Source: Rhodospirillaceae bacterium
GTDB lineage: Bacteria; Pseudomonadota; Alphaproteobacteria; UBA8366
Direction: 5' to 3'
Length of the DNA stretch: 58,189 nucleotides
Assembly: GCA_002716125.1 (NCBI GenBank)
Contig: PAZH01000055.1
Location: 1 to 58,189, forward strand
Positions within the stretch are counted from its first letter, which is position 1. Every line of letters begins with the position of its first letter. The position numbers and the translations under genes are program-made. This document shows positions 19,029 to 28,298 of the stretch, in pieces. The notes beneath the pieces were generated by a model. That model was not told the origin of the DNA. It saw only the letters and a program-made list of their open reading frames with translations, and ran no database searches.

Positions 19029-19095
19029 CGCGTCTCTCCCCCGTATTCGCTAGGGACGAAAATGGCCCGAAGGCGCCGAACGATCAAGGGCGGCG

Positions 19096-19137
19096 CCTTC
19101 GTCCTTCGTCCTTCGCTCTTCGCCCTTCGCCCTTCGA
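19096..19137 (+). repeat. Six tandem 7-bp repeats (CCTTCGY)
   Basis: Six consecutive heptamers run from 19096 to 19137: CCTTCGT twice, CCTTCGC, TCTTCGC, CCTTCGC, CCTTCGA. The last unit merges into the first TTCGACAAGCTCAGGGTGAG element. The run is intergenic, between the GMC and flavoprotein genes. Confidence 0.85.
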
Positions 19138-19251
19138 CAAGCTCAGGGTGAGGACTGAGGGTGAGGGCCATGCTTCGACAAGCTCATGCTTCGACAAGCT
19201 CAGCATGAGGAGCCGATAGACCCGCCTCACCCTGAGCTTGTCGAAGGGCGA
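19127..19251. repeat. Cluster of TTCGACAAGCTCA palindromic elements
   Basis: Four copies of a short element occur here. Copies at 19127-19153 and 19225-19251 are a perfect 27-bp inverted repeat (core TTCGACAAGCTCAGGG and its complement) separated by 71 bases. Two direct partial copies (19172-19188 and 19188-19210) lie between them. The same core is a frequent dispersed intergenic repeat in alphaproteobacteria. It ends 5 bases before the GMC stop codon and may act as a terminator or RNA-stabilising structure for that transcript. Confidence 0.85.
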
Positions 19252-19255
19252 GGCG

Positions 19256-20842
19256 CTACCGTTCCAGAATGGCGTCCGCCGCTTTCTCGGCGATCATAAT
19301 CGTCGGCGCATTGGTGTTGCCGCTGATCACGTTCGGCATGACGGATGCGTCGACCACGCGGAGGTTCGCCATGCCGTGCACCTTGAGCGACGGGTCGACG
19401 ACGGCGAGCGGATCGATGCCCATCTTGCAGGTGCCGGCCGGGTGCCAGTTGGAGGCGCCGTATCGTCTTGCATATTCGAGGAAGGCGTCATCGTCGTCCG
19501 CTTCGGGACCCGGCGTCTTTTCGAATGCCACATAGGGGCGGACAGCATCTGCTTCCATCATACGCCGCGCCATCCACATGCCCCGCACAGCGGTCTGCCG
19601 GTCGATCTCGGTCGAGAGCATGTTGTGCCAGATGCCGGGCGCCGCTTTTGGGTCGGCCGACTTCGCGTGCACGTGACCGCGTCCTTCCACATGTAACAAG
19701 GTCACGCCGATGGTGACACCTGGTTCGTTGTCGAGGGTGCGCGCCTCGACCGAGTCGTATGTGCCAGGAAAAATTTGGAACTGCACGTCCGGTGTCGCCA
19801 ACTCGGGGCGGGTGCGCACGAAAGCGCCGATCGGCAAGGTCGCCATGGTCAGCGCGCCCTTGCGCCCGAAGAGGTACTTCAATCCTTCGCCGATCGCGCG
19901 CAACCCTTTCGTCTTTTCGTTCAGGGTGATGGTGTTTTGGATGCGCCAGCGCATACGGACGACAAAATGATCTTGCAGGTTGGCGCCTACACCGGGCAAT
20001 TCATGGATCACCGGAATGCCAAGCTCGCCGAGCCGAGCCGGATCGCCGACGCCGGAGAGTTCCAGCAATTGCGGAGAATTGAAGGCGCCGCCGCACAAGA
20101 TAATGTCCCGCGCCGCCTTCGCCTTTGTCGGCGTGTCGCCGTGTAGATACGCGACGCCGACCGCCTTCTTTCCCTCGAAAATCACATTGCACGCGGTGGC
20201 GTTCGCTTGCACGTGGAGGTTTGGGCGCCGGCGGGCCGGTTTCAAATAGGCTTGCGCGGTGCTTGCGCGGCGGCCATCGCGAATGGTCGCCTGATGCGGA
20301 CCGATGCCCTCCTGCTCGCCGCTGTTGATATCGTCGTTATATGGCAGGCCGATCTCCACGCCGGCGCGCACCATGGCGTCGCAAATCGTGCCTTGCTCTT
20401 TGATGTCGGAGACATTGAGGGGGCCGCCGATGCCGTGCACGTCGCTTTCGCCGCGCTCGTTGTTCTCCGCTTTCCTGAAATAAGGCAGGACATTGTCATA
20501 GGACCAGCCGGTGCAACCCATCTGCGCCCACGTGTCGTAATCCTCTTTTTGGCCGCGCACATAGACCATGCCGTTAATGGAGCTGGAACCGCCGATCACC
20601 TTGCCTCGCGGCAGCATGTAGCTCTGCCCGTACAGTTCTTTTTCGGGCTCCGACTGGAAGCACCAGTTGACGGCGGGATTGCTGACATTCTTGCCATAGC
20701 CGAGCGGGATATGAATCCAAGGATTTCGGTCTTCCGGTCCCGCCTCGAGCAGCAAGACCTTGTTTGTCGGATCGGCGCTCAGCCGGTTCGCCAAGACGCA
20801 GCCGGCCGACCCGGCCCCGACGATAATGAAATCGTATTCCAT
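19256..20842 (-). CDS. GMC oxidoreductase, choline-dehydrogenase-like (copy 1)
   Basis: A 528-residue FAD alcohol dehydrogenase/oxidase of the glucose-methanol-choline family. The N-terminal FAD motif is GAGSAG (residues 8-13), the GMC signature GKVIGGSSSINGMVYVRG follows, and the C-terminal active-site histidine lies in NWHPAGTCKMG, with the closing GNTNAPTIMIAEKAA segment. It would oxidise a primary alcohol to an aldehyde with electrons passed to the respiratory chain or O2. The start has GGAGGGTGA upstream. It is the most divergent of five GMC genes in this window. The repeat cluster begins directly downstream. Confidence 0.9.
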   Translation of the reverse strand: MEYDFIIVGAGSAGCVLANRLSADPTNKVLLLEAGPEDRNPWIHIPLGYGKNVSNPAVNWCFQSEPEKELYGQSYMLPRGKVIGGSSSINGMVYVRGQKEDYDTWAQMGCTGWSYDNVLPYFRKAENNERGESDVHGIGGPLNVSDIKEQGTICDAMVRAGVEIGLPYNDDINSGEQEGIGPHQATIRDGRRASTAQAYLKPARRRPNLHVQANATACNVIFEGKKAVGVAYLHGDTPTKAKAARDIILCGGAFNSPQLLELSGVGDPARLGELGIPVIHELPGVGANLQDHFVVRMRWRIQNTITLNEKTKGLRAIGEGLKYLFGRKGALTMATLPIGAFVRTRPELATPDVQFQIFPGTYDSVEARTLDNEPGVTIGVTLLHVEGRGHVHAKSADPKAAPGIWHNMLSTEIDRQTAVRGMWMARRMMEADAVRPYVAFEKTPGPEADDDDAFLEYARRYGASNWHPAGTCKMGIDPLAVVDPSLKVHGMANLRVVDASVMPNVISGNTNAPTIMIAEKAADAILER

Positions 20843-20924
20843 ATGGCGTCACCCTCCTTGTCCTTACAGAAGATGTAGGTCCATGCGCGCGTTTGACCCA
20901 TATTGGGTGGTGGAGGAAGCCTGG

Positions 20925-21764
20925 ATGCGGAATTCGATACGAAGGCATTTGTTCTGTGGGCTGTTTGGTTTGGTGCTTTTAGGCATGCGGCCGGCGGCAT
21001 GCTGTGGCCTCAACGAGACAATCGAGACCCATGACGACACACGTATGACCATGAGCGTTGCCGGAACGGTAACCGGAGCGAAGGCGGTCTTGGTTCTGCT
21101 GGTCGGCGGGACCGGGTATCTCGCACTCGATGGCTCGGGATGTCCGCAAAGGCTTAAAGGTAACGCGCTCATAACGAAGCGACCGTTGTTCGATGAGGCG
21201 GGCTATATGACGGTCCTGGTTGATGCCCCAACAGATCGTCACGGGAAAGAAGGCCTCGGCGGCTTTCGCATCGAGGCGCAACATGCCGCGGATCTCGGCC
21301 GAGTGATCGCCGGCATGCGCGCCCAGACCCGCCTGCCCGTCTGGTTGATCGGGACCAGCCGAGGCGCGATTTCAGCGGTGAATGCGGCGTTGCGCCTCTC
21401 TGGCGCCGCCGCGCCCGATGGGCTGATTCTGACGTCGCCCGTTACGTCCGGTCGCGAAGGGGCAATTAAGGCATGGGTCGCGCACAGCGTTTTTTCGCTC
21501 GATCTCGAAGATATAAAAATGCCGGTGTTGGTGATCGTTCACGCGGAAGACAAGTGCATCCGCACGCCGCCCGATCGAGGCAAAGTCATCCTTGAGAAGA
21601 CGGAAGGCGTCCGTGAGCAATTTGTGACCGTGACAGGCGGGCCTGGCTGGGAGGGCGGTAAAGGTCTGAAAGCCTGTCGAGGAAAATCGCCACATGGGTT
21701 CGTGACCCAAGATGCAGAGGTTGCCGCCGGTATGATCCGGTTTATCGAAACCGGTGCATACTAG
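20925..21764 (+). CDS. Secreted alpha/beta-hydrolase
   Basis: A 279-residue protein with a signal-peptide-like start (MRNSIRRHLFCGLFGLVLLGM, ending near residue 27) and an alpha/beta-hydrolase body. The nucleophile elbow is GTSRGA, an acidic residue lies in VIVHAEDKCIRTPP and the likely catalytic His is in SPHGFV near the C-terminus. The ATG at 20925 follows GGAGGAAG and gives the signal peptide; the longer reading frame upstream overlaps the divergent GMC gene. It should be exported, but its substrate is unknown. Esterase or lipase-like activity is the safest guess. Confidence 0.75.
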   Translation: MRNSIRRHLFCGLFGLVLLGMRPAACCGLNETIETHDDTRMTMSVAGTVTGAKAVLVLLVGGTGYLALDGSGCPQRLKGNALITKRPLFDEAGYMTVLVDAPTDRHGKEGLGGFRIEAQHAADLGRVIAGMRAQTRLPVWLIGTSRGAISAVNAALRLSGAAAPDGLILTSPVTSGREGAIKAWVAHSVFSLDLEDIKMPVLVIVHAEDKCIRTPPDRGKVILEKTEGVREQFVTVTGGPGWEGGKGLKACRGKSPHGFVTQDAEVAAGMIRFIETGAY

Positions 21765-21826
21765 GCGACCTTAGCGAATTTCGACCTAGATAAGAGCCTA
21801 ACCGATGAAAGAGGGAGCCTGCTGCG

Positions 21827-22120
21827 ATGAGTGCTTACGTGATTGTCCACGCGACCATTAAAGACCCGGAGAAGGTCAAAGAGTACGCGGCGATCGCCGG
21901 GCCAACCGTCGCGGCGGCGGGCGGTGAGTTCGTCTCCGCCGGCGAAGTGGCAGACGTTCTCGCGGGTCAGCACGGTTACGACCGCGCCATCGTTATCAAA
22001 TTTCCCGACAAGGCGACGGCGCAGGCTTGGTACAACTCGGACGAATACCAAGCGGCGGTCCCAATCCGCGAGGAAGCGATGGACGCCGTGTTCATCCTGG
22101 CGGAAGACCCGAACAAGTAG
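21827..22120 (+). CDS. DUF1330 domain protein
   Basis: A 97-residue protein matching the DUF1330 ferredoxin-like (dimeric alpha-beta barrel) family: AYVIVHATIKDPEKVKEY at the start, a central GGEFVSAGEV strand and the AQAWYNSDEYQAAVPIREEAMDAVFIL ending. Family members are cytoplasmic and of unknown function, and are sometimes encoded beside catabolic enzymes. It is 62 bases downstream of the hydrolase on the same strand. It ends just before the convergent caspase-like gene. Confidence 0.88.
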   Translation: MSAYVIVHATIKDPEKVKEYAAIAGPTVAAAGGEFVSAGEVADVLAGQHGYDRAIVIKFPDKATAQAWYNSDEYQAAVPIREEAMDAVFILAEDPNK

Positions 22121-22127
22121 ACCGCCG

Positions 22128-23952
22128 TTAGTCGTTATTCACTTCGTCTTCTTGCTCCGACTCTTCCTTCTTTGTCGGCGAGGCCTTTTCAGTTTCGTTG
22201 AAGAAACTCTTAAATTGCGGCGGTATCGATTGGGCAGCGGGTTTTTGCGTATTGGCTAAGGGCAGAGCGACAAACCGTAAGTCGCCATCACGCTTCACCA
22301 GGATGAGGTAGCTACTGTTGCCTTGTGCGATGAGCTTTTCGATTTGAGCCGTGAACTCCGATTGCGAATTGACCTTATGCTGATCTACTTCGACGATTAT
22401 ATCGCCAGGTGCGAGGCCTTTTTGAGCAGCGTCCGAATTCGGCTCGACCTGAACGATTTCAATGCCTTTTACGCTATGGACGATGCGATATCCGATACCA
22501 TCTCTGGTCCATCCAGCGGTTGCGAGATGCGAATACTTCAAGGTGCCGAGCACGACTGGGATTGGTACGATAAGCCCTTCCCGCCAAACCCGTACAACAA
22601 CTCGATCACCGGGTGACCTCTCAGCAACAATGCGTGGCAGGTCTGGCATAGCAGGAATGTCCTGACCACCGAAACTCAGGATAATATCACCCGGATTAAT
22701 CCCGGCATTTTTCGCTGGACTATCCTTGCCTGTTGCACTCACCAAAGCGCCGCGCGCTTCGCCGAGCGAAAGTGAATTTGCGATTTCACCTGTGACTTTC
22801 TGAACGCTCACGCCAAGCCACGCACGCGGTCTTTCGCCGGACGGGGCGGGCGTGGGTGCGGCCTGGGATGACTCGGGCCGTCGTGCCGTCTGTTTAGGCG
22901 CAAGCTCCTTGATCTTGAGTTCCGCCAAGGGCGCGAAGGCGCCGCCTGGGTACTGGTTGAGATAGGCTTGGTAGGCCTCGACATTGGTGCTGCCTTGGAT
23001 CGACTGCAAGAACATCATTTCGGGTGTTTGGCCGTCCGCGCTCTTGGCTGCCGGTTTGCCGACGCTGAGTCTGGCTTTCGATACGGCGAAGACGAAATCG
23101 CCCCGATCCCAATCGGCGTCGCGCAGCTTGCCGTATCGCGGTGTCTGTTTGGACCGCGTGAGGTTGGTCACCCGGTCGCCGAGGAAGAGTCCCATCTCGC
23201 TCGCCGTGACGAACCCATCGCCGTTGGCATCCACTCGTTCCTCGCCGCGGAGCGCCCGCAGGAACAATTTCCGGAAGGTGCCGTCGTCAGACACGGTCTG
23301 CCCCGCATCGCCGGATGTAAGGAACTGGCGCACAGGTAATGCGGTCGCGCGGGTGACAGCGGCGGGTGGCAGGGCGCGGGCGCCTTCGAAAACCGTGCCG
23401 GAGAAACAGGAATCGAACACCGCGAAAGCATGTTTCGATTCGGCAAGCCGAACGTATTCGCCGAAGCGCCGCATCGGCAGGGCGGCAAACTTGAACTTGC
23501 GGCCCACGTCAGGGCGTGGCGCGTCCGCCGGAATCAGGAATCCTTCGCCGTTTTCCGTATGACCGTGCCCGGCGAACCAGACGAAGAGGCGTGCGTCCGG
23601 GTCACCGCCCTTATCGATAAAGAAGGCCTTGAACACCTGCTCCAGTTCAATCGATGTAAGATCGGTCTTGAGGGTGACATCGAACCCCTTGCGGGTCAGC
23701 TCTTCGGCCACGGCGCGGGCGTCGGCGATGGCGTTAGAAACGCCTCGGCCAACCGTTGGAGTAATTATCGATCCCAATGACCAAAGCATGCGACGCACCG
23801 TAGAGCTCCACTTCTTCAAGAACAGCGGCGTCTTTCGCCTCGCTTTCGCGGAGCGGGACATTGAGACCTCTGCTACCGGCGGCGAGACTCGATGCGGCGA
23901 ACAACAGTAAGGTCGCGGATAGCACTGCGACATTGAAAACGGACTTTTGCAA
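22128..23952 (-). pseudogene. Caspase-like (C14) protein with EF-hand loop and two PDZ domains, frameshifted
   Basis: The reading frame from a TTG at 23952 (GGAAAGGGGAGCC upstream) encodes a signal peptide and the caspase start ALVIGIDNYSNGWPR, then stops at about 23740. The rest continues in another frame as NAIADARAVAEEL and runs to 22128. One extra base near 23745 explains the break: the span is 1825 bases, one more than a multiple of three. Restored, it is about 607 residues. It has the caspase dyad His (WFAGHGH, codon near 23566) and Cys (FDSCFSG, codon near 23407), an EF-hand-like loop DANGDGFVTASE, PDZ 1 (WLGVSVQKV..) and PDZ 2 (GIGYRIVHSV..), then an acidic tail. It would be a periplasmic orthocaspase. 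It is either a true pseudogene or a sequence error; the downstream part stays intact. Confidence 0.8.
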
Positions 23953-24099
23953 CGCGGCTCCCCTTTCCCGATCTTCTGCGCGGTTCAGGACGATTTCCTT
24001 CTTTGGCAGTCTATAAGAATAGAATTCGTGGAAACCGATAGAAAGCGCCGTCATGCGGATTAAGTTCCTAGCCTGGCGCATCAATAGGACACCCGTCCC

Positions 24100-24687
24100 G
24101 TGCTTCTCGGTATCGTTTCCGACCTTCATTGCAATATCCAAGGCCTCGACAAGGCGTTGGAGCTGATGGGCGATGTCGACGAGGTCTTGTGTCTCGGCGA
24201 CACGATCTATGAATACCGGTTCTCGAATGAAGTGATCGCGCGGCTGATCGAGATAGGGGCGCCGACCATCCAAGGCAATCATGAAGAGACGTTCTTAGGG
24301 CCGATGGGCGTGCGGGCGCGGGCGCGGGAAGGGATCGATCCCGACCTCATGCAGTGGCTGGCCGAGCGGCCGCACCGTTTGGAACTCGACTGCGACGGTA
24401 AGAAAGTCCTGATGGTGCATTCCACACCTTGGGAGCCGCGCGGCGCCTACATCTACCGCCACAGCCCCGAGTTGGAGCGTTTCGGCGAGGCGGACGCGGA
24501 TTTCGTCCTGTTCGGACATACCCATCAACAGGTCATTCACCGGGCGGGCGATGTCTTGGTGGTCAATCCCGGTTCGGCCGGGGATGCCCGCGATCCGGAC
24601 AACGGGCGGCAACTCAGCTGCGCCGTGCTCGACACGGAAACCGAGGAAGCCCGGATCATCGATTATCCCGATCCGGCGCGCGCCTAG
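24100..24687 (+). CDS. Metallophosphoesterase (YfcE/calcineurin-like)
   Basis: A 195-residue metallophosphoesterase with all five metal motifs: SDLHCN (D-x-H) at residues 7-12, CLGDTIYE (GD), GNHEE, VHSTPW and the C-terminal FGHTHQQ. Enzymes of this size hydrolyse phosphodiesters or phosphomonoesters with two metal ions in the cytoplasm. The start is a GTG at 24100, giving the canonical MLLGIVSDLH beginning. It is divergent from the caspase-like gene, with about 147 bases between them, and stands alone. The specific substrate is unknown. Confidence 0.88.
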   Translation: MLLGIVSDLHCNIQGLDKALELMGDVDEVLCLGDTIYEYRFSNEVIARLIEIGAPTIQGNHEETFLGPMGVRARAREGIDPDLMQWLAERPHRLELDCDGKKVLMVHSTPWEPRGAYIYRHSPELERFGEADADFVLFGHTHQQVIHRAGDVLVVNPGSAGDARDPDNGRQLSCAVLDTETEEARIIDYPDPARA

Positions 24688-24694
24688 AACCGTG

Positions 24695-24937
24695 TCATCG
24701 CAGATATTGGCGTAAATACCACAGGGATGCGCCGACGGCGATAATCCCGAAAGCGATGGCGGTCAGTGGCCGGCCAATGATTTCGGCGACGGCGTGGGCG
24801 ATCTCGCTCAGCAAACGCGCCAAGCCCTCTTTCGCCGGAATTTCGGCCGGGTCGAGCGTCACGGTGACAATGATCATTAAGACGCCCAATCCAAGGGACC
24901 CGATAATGCCGAGCAGGCCTTTTAAATGATCTGACAT
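24695..24937 (-). CDS. Small two-helix membrane protein
   Basis: An 80-residue protein with two predicted membrane helices, about residues 7-28 (GLLGIIGSLGLGVLMIIVTV) and 57-76 (PLTAIAFGIIAVGASLWYL), separated by an amphipathic stretch. A good ribosome site (CCAGGAGCC) precedes the ATG at 24937, which supports this start over the longer upstream frame. I do not recognise a family. It is convergent with the phosphoesterase and divergent from the luciferase-like gene. Confidence 0.65.
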   Translation of the reverse strand: MSDHLKGLLGIIGSLGLGVLMIIVTVTLDPAEIPAKEGLARLLSEIAHAVAEIIGRPLTAIAFGIIAVGASLWYLRQYLR

Positions 24938-25007
24938 ATAGGGCTCCTGGCGCGCGTGTGATTGCGGCCTAATCTCAGAAAGGCGCAAGTATAGAAGGAG
25001 GCCCACG

Positions 25008-25928
25008 ATGGCGGACAGGAAAATCGAATTCGGAACGACCTTGCGGACGCCCGACAATATCGAGGCATTGGCGCAACAAATCGAAGGACTTGGTTTCGAC
25101 ATCCTCGGCTGTGGCGAGCATGTCAGTTTCCACGGGGACAGCGCCAACGGCTTTATATCGCTGTCGGTCGCGGCAGGGGTCACCAATCATATCCGCCTGA
25201 TGAGCGCGATCACGCTGGTGCCGCTCTATCCGGCCGCCCTGCTGGCGAAGCTTGGCGCCGCACTCGATGTCGCATCCGGCGGCCGCTACACGATGGGGGT
25301 TGGTGTCGGCGGCGAATTCCCGCCCGAATTCGAGGCCTGCGGTGTGCCGGTCCGGCAACGCGGCTCGCGGACCGATGATGCGCTCGAGGTCCTCACACGC
25401 GTCTGGTCCGAGACCGACGTCACCTACGAAGGCCGATACACCACGCTGAAGAATTTCAGCCTCAAACCGTTGCCGGTCCAGAAACCCCGCCCGCCGATCT
25501 ATGTCTCCGGACGCTCCGAAGCGGCGATGCGCCGCGCCGCCAAATACGCGGACGGATGGATTCCGTACATGTATACGCCAGAGCATCTCGCCGAGAGTAT
25601 CGAGAAGATCAAGGGCTACGCCGAAGAAGAGGGGCGCGATCTTTCGAACTTTACCTTCGGTCTCTACATCTTCAGCGGCGTGCACGAGGATAAGGAGACG
25701 GGCATCAAATACGCTGCGGACCGGCTTTCGAAACAATACGCCCAGGATTTCAGCCAACGCGTACATCGTTTCGCCTTGGCAGGCGACCCAGATACCTGCC
25801 AGGCCCGTCTCCAGGAATACGTCGACGCCGGTGCCAGCATGGTCTTCGTCTCTTCCGCCTGTCCGGAAGACTATCTCGACCGCAATATCGAAATGATCGC
25901 CAAGGACGTCATCCCGGCGTTTCGCTAA
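25008..25928 (+). CDS. Luciferase-like (LLM) flavin/F420-dependent oxidoreductase
   Basis: A 306-residue TIM-barrel protein of the bacterial luciferase-like monooxygenase superfamily, resembling the F420-dependent-type subgroup. Visible landmarks are the N-terminal IEFGTTLRTPDNIEALAQQIEGLGFD region, the GGRYTMGVGVGGEFPPEFEACGV segment, RTDDALEVLTRVW and PPIYVSGRSEAAMRRAAKYADGW, all typical of the family. The gene has a strong ribosome site (GAAGGAGG). Alphaproteobacterial members may use FMN or F420; sequence alone does not decide. It stands alone on its strand. Confidence 0.88.
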   Translation: MADRKIEFGTTLRTPDNIEALAQQIEGLGFDILGCGEHVSFHGDSANGFISLSVAAGVTNHIRLMSAITLVPLYPAALLAKLGAALDVASGGRYTMGVGVGGEFPPEFEACGVPVRQRGSRTDDALEVLTRVWSETDVTYEGRYTTLKNFSLKPLPVQKPRPPIYVSGRSEAAMRRAAKYADGWIPYMYTPEHLAESIEKIKGYAEEEGRDLSNFTFGLYIFSGVHEDKETGIKYAADRLSKQYAQDFSQRVHRFALAGDPDTCQARLQEYVDAGASMVFVSSACPEDYLDRNIEMIAKDVIPAFR

Positions 25929-26039
25929 GCGATTCGGCTCGGGTCTTGAGCCGGGGTTGCAAATTCGATAAAAGCGCCAAAATTTTCGAACGGTGGCCGC
26001 GTACGGTCGCCGAAGGCGGGGTAGTGATAGAGGCGAGAG

Positions 26040-26465
26040 ATGAGCGAAGCCAAAAAATCCAGTTCGAGTGATAGCAAGAAAAGCAGTTCGAGTTCAGAGA
26101 GTTCGTCGTCGAGCAGCAGTGCTTCGAGCGGCGGTAGCGGGAAGTCCCAGCGCGAATCCGTCGGCGGCTCTAAAGAGGTGCACTACGGTTACTTCTCCAG
26201 CGTGCGGACGCCTGAATATCGTTCTGGGTGGGATGCGATCTGGGGAAAGAAATCCAAGAAATCGACGAAATCTTCGAAGAAGAAGGTAAAGAAGGCAGCG
26301 GGGCCGGTCGAGTTGGATCTGGCGTTCGACAAACTGCCGGACGACCTTCGCGAAGCGCTGATGGAACACGCCCGGAAGAAGCTTCGCCGGACGCCGAACG
26401 GCTTCAAAAAGCTGCAAGAATCGGGCGCTGTCGATTGGAACCTGACGGTTCGTATCGATCCTTAA
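26040..26465 (+). CDS. Ser/Lys-rich low-complexity protein of unknown function
   Basis: A 141-residue protein in three parts. Residues 3-41 are almost entirely Ser with Lys, Glu, Asp and Gly, a disordered segment. A middle stretch (residues 46-65, KEVHYGYFSSVRTPEYRSGW) has several aromatic residues. A Lys/Ser block (KKSKKSTKSSKKKVKKAAG) then precedes a folded-looking C-terminal part, LDLAFDKLPDDLREALMEHARKKLRRTP. I recognise no family and see no signal peptide or membrane helix. Coding is supported by GAGGCGAGAG before the ATG and sustained good codon use past the repeat. The highly basic block could bind nucleic acid or membranes, which is speculation. Confidence 0.65.
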   Translation: MSEAKKSSSSDSKKSSSSSESSSSSSSASSGGSGKSQRESVGGSKEVHYGYFSSVRTPEYRSGWDAIWGKKSKKSTKSSKKKVKKAAGPVELDLAFDKLPDDLREALMEHARKKLRRTPNGFKKLQESGAVDWNLTVRIDP

Positions 26466-26611
26466 AATCCCGCCGATTGGCCAAGATTCTTCTGAATCGA
26501 TATACTGATCTCAGATTGGGGTTCGTACGGTAAGTGGTTGCCCGTTAGGGGCTTGGTCGATTCGGTTGCTCGCCGATCCCGCGTTGATAATAACAAAGGG
26601 GAGGATCGGTG

Positions 26612-28268
26612 ATGGCTGACAGCAACGGCAATGCGCCGGATCTCGTTGCAAAAACTGGATTTTTTACGGGACTGCACAGCGGTATGGGGCTCGCCGCCAA
26701 GGGTATGGTGGTGGTCTTCGTCGTCTTCACCGCCCTGAACGTCGATTTCGCCAACGGCATTTATTCGGCGATCCGCGGATGGATCGAAACAACGCTGAGC
26801 TGGTATTACATCAGCGCTTTCTGCGTCATGTTGGCGGTTTGCCTCTATCTGATGTGCAGCCGCTTCGGTAACATTCGCCTCGGCAATGACGATTCGCGGC
26901 CGGAGTTCTCGAACTTCTCTTGGTTCGCGATGTTGTTCTCGGCCGGTGTGGGTATTGGCCTGCTGTTCTTCTCCATCGCGGAGCCGCTGTTCTATTTCGA
27001 CAACACGGCGGCCTGGAAATATCCGAATAATCCCTTTGCGGATCAGGCTGGCGCCACGCAATTGGACGACCAGCGTGCGGTTCACGCGATGCGGGTCACC
27101 TACTGTCACTGGGGCTTCCACGCCTGGGCGGTCTACGTCATGGTGGGTTTGTGTCTCGCCTATTTCGGCTTCCGCAAGAAATTGCCGCTGACCCTTCGTT
27201 CGGCCCTTTATCCCGTTCTTCGAGAGAAAATCTACGGCCCGATCGGTCATGCCGTCGACTTGCTGGCGGTCTTCGGCACGGTCTTCGGCGTCGCTCGGCC
27301 TTGGTGTCAATCAAATGGCGGCAGGCCTGAACGTCCTCTTCGGGGTCGACGCTGGCATTACGACACAGATCATTTTGATCGCGCTGATTTCCGTCGCTGC
27401 GACGTTTCCCGCAGTATCGGGTGTCGGAAACGGCATCCGGATTATTTCCGAATGGAATATCTATCTCAGCATCGTGTTGGTCGCGTTCTTCCTCTTTGCC
27501 GGCCCGACAGAATGGCTGATGGGCTTCTTCGTTACGACCATCGGCGACTACCTCTGGAATGCGGTGCCGATGGGCTTCTGGGTCGCCGGTGAAGCCGGGG
27601 ATAAAGCCTGGCAAGGCGGCTGGACCATCTTCTATTGGGGTTGGTGGATTTCCTGGGCACCGTTCGTCGGGATGTTCATCGCGCGCATTTCGCGCGGCCG
27701 GACGATCCGGTAGTTCATGGTCGGTGTGATGTTCGTGCCGACGACCATCGCCTTCTTTTGGCTCTCCATCTTTGGCGGCAACGCGCTTTACATGGAGATC
27801 CAAGCGGCGGCAGCAGGTGGTGCGGGCCTAATCGACATGGTCAACAATTGGGACCTGCCGAAGGCGCTTTACGGCACCATTGCACGGCTTTCCGATATTT
27901 CCTGGCTGACCTGGGGCATGTCTGCCTTGGCGACCTTGCTTTTGGCCACGTGGTTCATCACCTCGTCCGATTCCGGGACCTTGGTCATCACCACGATGCT
28001 CAGCATGGGCGACGACAACCCGCCGCAGAAGTTCCGGATCATCTGGGGCATGGGCGAAGGCTTTGTCGCTGCCGTCCTCTTGTTGGCGGGCGGTCTGAAG
28101 GCTTTGCAGACGGCGTCCATCGCGGCGGCCCTGCCGGTCAGTGTGATCATGCTGTTCATGACCTACGGGCTCTGTAAGTCGCTCAAGGAAGATTCCTCGG
28201 CGGCGCCGGAGCCGGACACAGACCGGGCGCCGGACGGAACCTCGATGCGGGGCGATCTTCGCGCCTGA
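26612..28268 (+). pseudogene. BCCT-family betaine/choline/carnitine transporter, broken twice
   Basis: Together the three reading-frame pieces make one BCCT transporter of about 555 residues. Piece 1 (26612 to about 27293) ends in GTVFGVA; the conserved TSLGLGVNQ continuation is shifted, resuming as SLGLGVNQMAAGL in another frame. The length, 1657, needs 2 mod 3 bases more, and an 8-base loss between two TCGC copies at about 27290-27296 would account for it. Piece 2 carries the hallmark WWISWAPFVGMFIARISRGRTIR and then a TAG at 27711-27713 exactly where the family has Glu (RTIREF). Piece 3 resumes FMVGVMFVP in the same frame. Start ATG follows GGGGAGG. Two independent lesions make this a probable true pseudogene. 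Confidence 0.85.
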
Positions 28269-28298
28269 CGCATCGCGCTTGCGGGCGGCGGCCTCTCG

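Noticed and set aside
19096-19137. Heptamer array as a CRISPR
   Set aside because: Units are 7 bp and adjoin with no spacers, and no cas genes are present.
16959-19151. 730-codon open frame antisense to the flavoprotein gene
   Set aside because: It is opposite a clear FAD-protein gene and has no recognisable motif; GC-rich bias makes long antisense frames.
25936-25954. CGGCTC/GAGCCG hairpin after the luciferase-like gene as a terminator
   Set aside because: A six-base stem without T-run is too weak to call.
27711-27713. In-frame TAG in the BCCT gene as pyrrolysine or programmed readthrough
   Set aside because: TAG ends many intact genes here, the expected residue is Glu (one substitution away) and a frameshift lies upstream.
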